DNA from: JANYCO01 sp964437245 | Lineage (GTDB): Bacteria; Bacteroidota; Bacteroidia; Cytophagales; Cytophagaceae | Length of the DNA stretch: 21,145 nucleotides | Direction: 5' to 3' | Assembly: GCA_964437245.1 (NCBI GenBank) | Contig: CAYTGJ010000080.1 | Span: 1-21,145, forward strand | In this document: positions 12,862 to 18,719 of the stretch, piece after piece | How the letters are laid out: the number at the start of each line of letters is the position of its first letter | Position numbering within the stretch: position 1 is the stretch's first letter | Notes under the pieces: generated by a model | Told to the model about the DNA's origin: nothing | Seen by the model: only the letters and a program-made list of their open reading frames with translations | The model's database searches: none | Made by a program: the position numbers and the translations under genes

Positions 12862-15624
12862 TTACTTCTCCATCGTCATTTTTACCTCATTCAGCTTTAA
12901 CAAAGCTTCTACCGGCGACATGGAATTAATATCAATCGCTTCCAGGAGTTCTTTTACTTTCTGGTAGTTAGGATCGTTGGCCTCAAAAATATTCAACTGG
13001 AATTTATCCGCCGTTTTAGGAATTTCTTTTGTCTTCCCGTTGCTTCCGGATTGTACCTTTTCTTTTTCCAGGTGATGCATGATCTCGTTGGCACGGAGTA
13101 CCACCTGGTTAGGCATTCCCGACATCTGCGCCACGTGGATACCAAAACTGTGTTCGCTTCCGCCCTCTTTCAGCTTCCGCATGAAGAGTACTTTGTTGCC
13201 CACTTCCTTCACCGATACGTTGAAGTTTTTCACCCGGTCAAGATCTGTGGCAAGTTGATTCAGCTCATGATAGTGTGTGGCAAAAAGTGTTTTGGCCTTG
13301 TTTTTCGGATGGTTGTGCAGGTACTCGACAATGGCCCAGGCGATGGAGATTCCATCGTAGGTGCTGGTTCCTCTTCCGATCTCGTCCATCAGTACCAGGC
13401 TGCGGTCGCTCAGGTTGTTGAGGATGCTGGCCGTCTCGGTCATTTCCACCATAAATGTGGATTCACCTTTGGAAAGGTTGTCCGAAGCTCCTACCCGCGT
13501 GAAGACCTTGTCTACAAGGCCGATCTCGGCACTGGTGGCAGGGACATAGGACCCTATCTGTGCCATCAGCACGATCAGGGCCGTTTGCCGGAGCAGGGCG
13601 GATTTACCGGCCATGTTAGGCCCTGTGATGATGATGATCTGCTGGGTTTCATTATCGAGAAATATGTCGTTCGGAACATATGGTTCTCCTACCGGCAATT
13701 GTTGTTCGATCACAGGGTGACGGCCGTCTTTAATGTTCAGCCGGGTAGAGTCGTCCACATCCGGTTTGCAGTAGTCGTTTTCCCTTGCCGTTTGTGCAAA
13801 AGATACCAGACAGTCGATCGTGGCAATGATGCGGGCGTTTTGTTGTACTGGTGCTACATATTCTTCGGCGGCCTGTACCAGGTCGGTAAACAGCTTCTGT
13901 TCGATCACCGTGATCTTATCTTCCGCTCCCAGTATTTTTTCTTCGTATACCTTCAGCTCTTCGGTGATGTAACGTTCGGCATTGCTCAGCGTTTGCTTGC
14001 GGATCCAGTCGGAAGGGACTTTGTCTTTGTGAGTATTGGTTACTTCCAGGTAATATCCGAAGACCTTGTTGTACGAAATTTTCAGAGAACTGATCCCGGT
14101 CCTTTCGATCTCACGCTGCTGGATCTGGAGTAAATAATCTTTTCCTGAATAGGCGATCTTGCGCAGTTCGTCCAGCTCTTCGTTGATCCCTTCTTTGATA
14201 AGGCCTCCCTGGTTGGTGACCAGCGGAAGATCCTGCTTCAGTTCCCGGGAGATCTTGTCTACCAGGAAATCGCAGGTGTTGAGCTGTTCCCGAAGTTTTT
14301 GCAAAGACGGAATATCGATGGAGGCCAGTAGTTCCCGGATCGGTTTGATGTATTCCAGCGCTCTGCGTAGCTGCTGAAGTTCCCGAGGATTGATCCGTCG
14401 TACTGCTACTTTGGAAATAATCCTTTCCAGGTCGCCGATGTGTTTGAGGTTTTGAACCAGCTGGTCGGCAATCTCATAATTTGTGACAAAGCTTTCTACC
14501 GTGCTGAGCCGTTCCCGGATAGGATTCAGTTCTTTCAACGGCAGTACCATCCACTTGCGGAGCAGACGTCCTCCCATCGGGGTCTGCGTCTGATCCAGGA
14601 TCTGGATAAGCGGTACTCCTTCCGGATGTTGTGAGTAGACCAGCTCAAGGTTACGGACCGTAAATTTGTCCAGCCATACATATTTGTCTTCTTCAATCCT
14701 CGAAATACTGGCGATGTGCTTGATGTCTTTATGTTCGGTCTCGCTGAGGTAGTGGAAGATCGTTCCGGAAGAGATGATCCCGTCGGTGAGTTCTTCTATA
14801 CCAAAGCCTTTGAGCGAGGCGGTGGCAAAATGACCTGTCAGTTTTTCGTAAGCATAGTCGTAAACAAAGATCCATTCTTCCAGGTAGAAAGTATTGTATT
14901 TGTCGCCGAAATGCTGATTGAATTCTGCTTTTTTGTTTTTACATACCAGGACTTCTGAAGGCTGAAAACTTTGCAGAAGCTTGTCGGCATAAGCGATCGT
15001 ACCCTGAGAGGTCATAAATTCCCCGGTGGAGACATCCAGGAAAGAAACTCCTACACTGTCTTTCGACAAATGGACACTTGCGAGGTAGTTGTTTTGTTTT
15101 ACCTCCAGTACATTGTCGTTGAACGAAACTCCTGGCGTTACCAGTTCGGTCACGCCCCGTTTTACTATCCCCTTGACCGTTTTGGGATCTTCAAGCTGGT
15201 CGCAGNNNNNNNNNNCGTTAAAAAACACTGAAGCCAGGAAATTGCTGCTCCGGGTATCCAGTACCTTATCGTTAAAGACGACTCCGGGGGTGACAAGCTC
15301 TGTTACTCCGCGCTTGACGATTCCCTTAGCCATTTTCGGGTCCTCCAGCTGGTCGCAGATCGCTACGCGCTGCCCGGCCCGGACTAGTTTAGGAAGGTAG
15401 GTGTCGAGGGAGTGATGCGGGAATCCGGCCAGTGCTGTTTCAGAAGAAGAACCGGCGCCCCGTTTGGTAAGGGTAATGCCGAGTATTTTACTGGCAATAA
15501 CGGCATCCTGACCGAAGGTTTCATAAAAATCCCCGACACGGAAAAGAAGCAACGCGCCAGGGTGTTTGCCCTTGATCGCGTTGTATTGCTTCATTAAAGG
15601 GGTTTCTGCAGTAGTGGTACTCAT
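12862..15624 (-). CDS. mutS: DNA mismatch repair protein MutS (joined across a gap with a duplicated segment)
   Basis: MutS recognises mismatches, binds ATP and recruits MutL. The N-terminal domain has the mismatch-wedging Phe-x-Glu (F33, E35 in GDFYETF). Near the C-terminus are Walker A GPNMAGKSALLRQ, Walker B LVLMDEIGRGTSTYDG and TLFATHYHEL. Read through the Ns the frame has 920 codons, too long for the family (~870). The excess is explained by residues 90-136 being repeated straight after the gap (CDQLEDPK...). Removing one copy and the gap gives about 869. The two copies are only 63% identical in DNA, so the N-terminal ~136 residues and the rest probably come from different genomes. The start ATG 15624 is preceded by GAGAAAG. 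Confidence 0.93.
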   Translation of the reverse strand: MSTTTAETPLMKQYNAIKGKHPGALLLFRVGDFYETFGQDAVIASKILGITLTKRGAGSSSETALAGFPHHSLDTYLPKLVRAGQRVAICDQLEDPKMAKGIVKRGVTELVTPGVVFNDKVLDTRSSNFLASVFFNXXXXCDQLEDPKTVKGIVKRGVTELVTPGVSFNDNVLEVKQNNYLASVHLSKDSVGVSFLDVSTGEFMTSQGTIAYADKLLQSFQPSEVLVCKNKKAEFNQHFGDKYNTFYLEEWIFVYDYAYEKLTGHFATASLKGFGIEELTDGIISSGTIFHYLSETEHKDIKHIASISRIEEDKYVWLDKFTVRNLELVYSQHPEGVPLIQILDQTQTPMGGRLLRKWMVLPLKELNPIRERLSTVESFVTNYEIADQLVQNLKHIGDLERIISKVAVRRINPRELQQLRRALEYIKPIRELLASIDIPSLQKLREQLNTCDFLVDKISRELKQDLPLVTNQGGLIKEGINEELDELRKIAYSGKDYLLQIQQREIERTGISSLKISYNKVFGYYLEVTNTHKDKVPSDWIRKQTLSNAERYITEELKVYEEKILGAEDKITVIEQKLFTDLVQAAEEYVAPVQQNARIIATIDCLVSFAQTARENDYCKPDVDDSTRLNIKDGRHPVIEQQLPVGEPYVPNDIFLDNETQQIIIITGPNMAGKSALLRQTALIVLMAQIGSYVPATSAEIGLVDKVFTRVGASDNLSKGESTFMVEMTETASILNNLSDRSLVLMDEIGRGTSTYDGISIAWAIVEYLHNHPKNKAKTLFATHYHELNQLATDLDRVKNFNVSVKEVGNKVLFMRKLKEGGSEHSFGIHVAQMSGMPNQVVLRANEIMHHLEKEKVQSGSNGKTKEIPKTADKFQLNIFEANDPNYQKVKELLEAIDINSMSPVEALLKLNEVKMTMEK
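15064..15357 (-). repeat. diverged duplicate of one mutS segment on both sides of the gap
   Basis: 15217-15357 and 15064-15204 each encode the same 47 codons of MutS, starting CDQLEDPK and ending near NFLASV/NYLASV. By hand alignment 34 of 47 residues and 89 of 141 bases match, with most third positions changed. Such divergence does not fit a recent tandem duplication or sequencing error. It fits overlapping ends of two contigs from different organisms. Confidence 0.85.
15206..15215. other. assembly gap (10 N) within mutS
   Basis: The gap happens to keep the reading frame, but the flanks overlap in content rather than leaving sequence missing. The true join is therefore doubtful. Confidence 0.95.
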
Positions 15625-15761
15625 CTTTCTCTATCTCGTTAACCTTAAGTAGTTCCGGATCCTCTGAGAAGACCGGAATGGTGGTATGAACAAGACGAAT
15701 TTACGCTATCTCGCAGAGTTTTAAAGGGATTGAGGAGAGGTTGTGGAAAAGTTTTGCCTCT

Positions 15762-15808
15762 TTGCACACGTTCATCCTTCTATGTAGACGCAGGATGAAC
15801 GTGTGCAA
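15762..15808 (-). terminator. terminator of SMP-30-like gene, 17-bp perfect stem
   Basis: TTGCACACGTTCATCCT (15762-15778) pairs perfectly with 15792-15808 across a 13-base loop. It lies directly after the stop of the minus-strand gene at 15814 and before mutS. The T-run on the minus strand is broken (AGAGGCAAAACTTTT), but the stem is strong. Confidence 0.75.
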
Positions 15809-15813
15809 GGGTT

Positions 15814-16668
15814 TTATTCTATTTCAAATTTTTCAAACAGGCCACGGTCCTGCAGGGTTACAAAGACCGTTTTCCCGTCTTTGCCGCCGAAGGTAAGATT
15901 AGTAGGTTTCTGTCCTTTCAGCTGGATTTCTTTTTGAATGACTCCGTGAGGAGAGAGTTTCAGGATCGTACCTTTATCGTACCGGGCTACCCAGAGATTT
16001 CCTTCTTTGTCACATTTCATTCCGTCCAGGCCGCCGTCTTCAAAGGTGATCAGGAGTTTTTTATTGAGCAGTTCGCCTTTTTCATTGATATCATACCGCC
16101 AGATAGTACGCTGAATACTTTCGTTTACATATAAAAAAACATTATCGGGAGATACTTCGATGCCATTGGTGGTTCCGAGGTTTGACATCAGCAGGGTAGT
16201 GGTCCCGTTGGTATTGATCCGCCAGAGTTTGCCGGTTCCGTTTTTCCAATCAGGATCCGAACAAAAAATAATATCATTTTTCATGATCGTAAGATCGTTG
16301 GGTTGGTTCATGGAGCTGTCGTGTGCATAGACGGAGAGTTGTTTTGTTTTCATGTCTATTTTCAGCACGTTGTGTGCAGAGTAATCGGCGATCAGCATAT
16401 CGCCTTTTGAATTGAACCGGATCCCGTTGCCCGTGCTGCCTTCCGGAAGTTCTACAAAAAGTTCGCAACTCCCGTCCGGTTTTATTTTCCCGATCGTCCC
16501 TTCTTTCTGGAAATTGACCGCATAAATATTTTTGTCCGAATGATACATAGGACCCTCTATACCGCTTGTAAAGACACTGTCGGTAAAGTCCGAAGCAGTA
16601 TAAAGTTCATTGTTCTGACAAGAGAAAAAGATCCCTCCGAGGAATAAAAAAGAAATAATTTTTTTCAT
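15814..16668 (-). CDS. SMP-30/gluconolactonase-like lipoprotein
   Basis: This 284-aa protein has a six-bladed beta-propeller lactonase pattern. The signal peptide ends in the lipobox FFSC with lipidated C17, so it is predicted to be membrane-anchored on the periplasmic side. Likely metal ligands of the family are E38 (IEGPMY), N168 (TTNGIEVSPD) and D215 (GGLDGMKCD), with an additional Asn near 121-124 (NQPND). Repeating blade signatures such as GDMLIADY, NDIIFCSD and GNLWVARYD are visible. The family hydrolyses sugar lactones or other esters; the substrate here is not known. It has its own -7 promoter box and terminator, so it is a single-gene unit. Confidence 0.88.
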   Translation of the reverse strand: MKKIISFLFLGGIFFSCQNNELYTASDFTDSVFTSGIEGPMYHSDKNIYAVNFQKEGTIGKIKPDGSCELFVELPEGSTGNGIRFNSKGDMLIADYSAHNVLKIDMKTKQLSVYAHDSSMNQPNDLTIMKNDIIFCSDPDWKNGTGKLWRINTNGTTTLLMSNLGTTNGIEVSPDNVFLYVNESIQRTIWRYDINEKGELLNKKLLITFEDGGLDGMKCDKEGNLWVARYDKGTILKLSPHGVIQKEIQLKGQKPTNLTFGGKDGKTVFVTLQDRGLFEKFEIE

Positions 16669-16688
16669 GGTTCTTTTTGTTGAAGAAA

Positions 16689-16696
16689 CAAATATA
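16689..16696 (-). promoter_or_regulatory. -7 promoter box of SMP-30-like gene
   Basis: TATATTTG on the minus strand fully matches TAnnTTTG and lies 20 bases before the ATG at 16668, giving a leader of about 13 bases. No clear TTG is seen at the -33 position. Confidence 0.5.
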
Positions 16697-16833
16697 AAAA
16701 TCTATTTCATCCTGACGCTCTTTCTTTTCCGGAAGGAGGTATACTTTCTTTAATTCTACCATAGTTCCTTTGAAAACTGCAACCGCCACAGACTGTTTTC
16801 GGAAATTGTATGAATAGCGTAACTTGCAACTCT

Positions 16834-17370
16834 ATGCGTAAACTAAAACTGGAAGAACTAAACAGAATTTCTGCCGAGGAATTTAAAACAACACAAAAAA
16901 ACGGAGTGGTCTTGGTCCTGGACAACATCCGCAGCCTGCACAATGTGGGAGCCGCCTTCCGGACAGGAGATGCATTCCTGATCAGCAAGATCTATCTGTG
17001 CGGGATCACGGGTACGCCTCCGAACCGTGAACTGCATAAGTCCGCGCTCGGTGCAGAAGATGTGGTGGAATGGGAATACGTGGAGAAAACAGCAGAAGCC
17101 ATACAGAGGCTTAGGGCAGAAGGCTGGAAGATCGCCAGCCTGGAGCAGGCCGAAGGCAGTGTTTTATTACAGGATTTCGAACCTGAGGACAATGAAAAAT
17201 ACGCGTTCGTATTTGGGAACGAGGTGTTCGGAGTGGAGGACGAAGTGATAGAAGCGTCAGATTATTGCCTGGAAATCCCTCAGGCGGGAACGAAACATTC
17301 CTTCAATGTTTCGGTTACGATGGGAATTGTATTGTGGGATTATTTTTTGAAAAGCCAAAAGAAAAAGTGA
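16834..17370 (+). CDS. TrmH/SpoU-family RNA 2'-O-methyltransferase
   Basis: This SAM-dependent methyltransferase of the knotted SPOUT class methylates a ribose 2'-OH in tRNA or rRNA. From the ATG at 16834 it has 178 residues with the three SpoU motifs: NIRSLHNVGAAFRTGDAF (31-48), FVFGNEVFGVE (126-135) and LEIPQAGTKHSFNVSVTMGI (146-165), the last forming the knot. It lacks an extra N-terminal substrate-binding domain. An upstream ATG at 16810 would add 8 residues, but it overlaps a promoter-like TAACTTGC, so the inner start is preferred. It converges with a 38-aa gene whose stop is 5 bases away. The target nucleotide is not predictable. Confidence 0.92.
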   Translation: MRKLKLEELNRISAEEFKTTQKNGVVLVLDNIRSLHNVGAAFRTGDAFLISKIYLCGITGTPPNRELHKSALGAEDVVEWEYVEKTAEAIQRLRAEGWKIASLEQAEGSVLLQDFEPEDNEKYAFVFGNEVFGVEDEVIEASDYCLEIPQAGTKHSFNVSVTMGIVLWDYFLKSQKKK

Positions 17371-17374
17371 TGGA

Positions 17375-17491
17375 TCAGGAGTCCATTTCTTCCTGAAAAC
17401 CGGAACTTTCTTTATTGACTATTCTGTAAAAGGAATAAAAGAATCCTGCGATCATCAGAAACAAGACTCCGATTAAAAAAAGTTGCCCCAT
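17375..17491 (-). CDS. 38-aa single-pass membrane protein with strong RBS
   Basis: The ATG at 17491 is preceded by AAAGGAGGT with 4-5 bases between, the strongest Shine-Dalgarno site in the window and unusual for this phylum. The product MGQLFLIGVLFLMIAGFFYS... has one hydrophobic helix (about residues 3-22). A positively charged turn (YRIVNK) and an acidic polar tail (SSGFQEEMDS) follow, so the C-terminus is probably cytoplasmic. It resembles small membrane subunits or regulators in form, but I recognise no family. It is isolated, convergent with the methyltransferase gene. Confidence 0.6.
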   Translation of the reverse strand: MGQLFLIGVLFLMIAGFFYSFYRIVNKESSGFQEEMDS

Positions 17492-17886
17492 ACATACCTC
17501 CTTTTGGTTACCTTGATATATACGATTAAAATATATGATTAGTTAAAATCTTGTTTGTTATTTACTTTAAAATCAATTGTTAATATTGTTATAGTTCAAT
17601 TTTTTAGTAAAATTCTTCGGATTGTTTAGTATTTCCTTTTTTCTGTCATGTTTCCCGGGAGTTGTCGTTTGGAAGAATAATAAGAGTTAGCTGTACGATG
17701 GAAGGAAAGGATAAAAAAGACCCGTAAGGCTGATAATAGGCCTTACGGGTAAAGCAAGCACTCTGTTATAAAATTTTTGGTATGGTCATAAATACCCCGG
17801 TATTCAATTATGCACTGTCCTTTTCTTCCCCTCTTGCCTTGCATACCAGAGAACAGCAGCATAATTGATCCAGGACATTATTAAGA
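17492..17886. other. 395-bp AT-rich intergenic region
   Basis: The part nearest 17492 must hold the promoter of the 38-aa gene, in very AT-rich DNA (17500-17640) with no clear consensus. A terminator lies at 17720-17750. A 24-codon minus-strand frame (17878-17804, MSWINYAAV...) follows the BLUF-like gene but has no ribosome-binding site. Confidence 0.5.
17720..17750 (-). terminator. terminator downstream of BLUF-like gene
   Basis: ACCCGTAAGGC (17720-17730) pairs perfectly with 17740-17750 across a 9-base loop. On the minus strand the stem is followed by CTTTTTTAT, a proper T-run, so it ends transcripts from the BLUF-like gene, about 140 bases after its stop. Confidence 0.85.
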
Positions 17887-18366
17887 TTAATATTTCCGGT
17901 CTCTTTTAAATTCATTCAGATTGAGATAACCTTTTGATAAAAAGGTACGGATGAATTTTCTCAGCGGATTTCCGGCCGTTTTTTCCGACATAATCTTTTT
18001 CAGAGAAGATATTTCTTCCTGGTTGTGTTCGGTGACCAGTTTCTTTCCTTCTCCCTGCTCGATCCGGAGTCCGAAATCGAAAGAATGGAAAAGTCTTTCG
18101 CCATTGATAAACGGGCCGGTACTGATGATCTGGATGAATGCTTTATAATTATCCGTCAGTTCTATAAACTTCTGTATGATTACTTTATTAGGTCCTTCCA
18201 ATACAAGAAGGATATGATGCTCTCCCAGTACCACTGCTCCGGTCAGTCCGGGATAGTAACGGTTGTTCTGATAATAGTTGAGGATATCATATCCTTTGAT
18301 GATCCCTTCTCCCTGAATGATGCAGCACAAATGTCCTCTTTCGTTGTCTCGTTTCATATCCTTCAT
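17887..18366 (-). CDS. BLUF-like domain protein, apparently without photochemical residues
   Basis: Residues ~12-102 follow the pattern of BLUF (FAD-binding blue-light sensor) domains. A first strand (HLCCII) is followed by a helix, then YYQNNRYYPGLTGAVVL (31-47), the strand and turn ILLVLEGP (52-59), a helix, IQIISTGP (78-85) and RLFHSFDFGL (91-100). Compared with AppA from memory, the key Tyr falls on I16 and the key Gln before LEG falls on L54. The flavin-contacting Asn is Arg36 or displaced by one (N35). Light sensing is therefore doubtful. About 57 charged residues follow with no second domain. It could be an output or decoy partner, or a flavin-independent fold. Confidence 0.7.
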   Translation of the reverse strand: MKDMKRDNERGHLCCIIQGEGIIKGYDILNYYQNNRYYPGLTGAVVLGEHHILLVLEGPNKVIIQKFIELTDNYKAFIQIISTGPFINGERLFHSFDFGLRIEQGEGKKLVTEHNQEEISSLKKIMSEKTAGNPLRKFIRTFLSKGYLNLNEFKRDRKY

Positions 18367-18719
18367 TGTTTAACAAGCTTTCTGTTACATATTTACGCAA
18401 TATTCCTGAATAGTACGGGTAGTTTTATGCCAGTGGTGGTACGTTCTCGGTCAACGGTAGCGTATGCCCGATGAACGGTTTTTCAGAAGTCCTGGATTTG
18501 CTTCTTCCCAGGTTGATAAAACAGGAATTAAAAAGGACCAGGTGTGTCTGAGAAACGGTTTTTTGAGCTGCTATAAGGCTGTTTTCTTACATGAGGAGCA
18601 AAAGAAGGGGCGTATTGTGCTGAAAAACAATCGCTTTCATTCGATCTGCAGAATGCTGTTTTATTCTCTTTATTGTGATAAATTTGTATTCCCCAAAACA
18701 CAGGGGGTATAAGGATAAT
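18367..18719. other. 353-bp divergent intergenic region
   Basis: This region lies between the BLUF-like gene (minus) and the FAD/Fe-S gene (plus), so it must hold both promoters. A -7 box is clear only for the plus gene (18679-18686). Short plus-strand frames across it (for example 18464-18712) have no ribosome-binding site and overlap that promoter. Nothing else is recognised. Confidence 0.55.
18679..18686 (+). promoter_or_regulatory. -7 promoter box of FAD/Fe-S oxidoreductase gene
   Basis: TAAATTTG fully matches TAnnTTTG. A T-rich stretch (TTTT near 18659-18662) at about the right distance upstream could be the -33 element. The leader would be about 27 bases, and AAGGA precedes the ATG. 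Confidence 0.55.

Noticed and set aside
13051..14133. 360-codon plus-strand ORF
   Set aside because: It is antisense to the ATPase part of mutS, with Walker motifs on the minus strand. It is a shadow of the high coding constraint.
15064..15357. Genuine recent tandem duplication inside mutS
   Set aside because: The copies differ at 52 of 141 bases, mostly at third positions, and an N gap sits exactly between them. A contig join explains both better.
17804..17878. 24-codon minus-strand ORF MSWINYAAVLWYARQ...
   Set aside because: It has no ribosome-binding site and is very short. It lies in the 3' leader between the BLUF-like gene and its terminator. Kept only as a remark.
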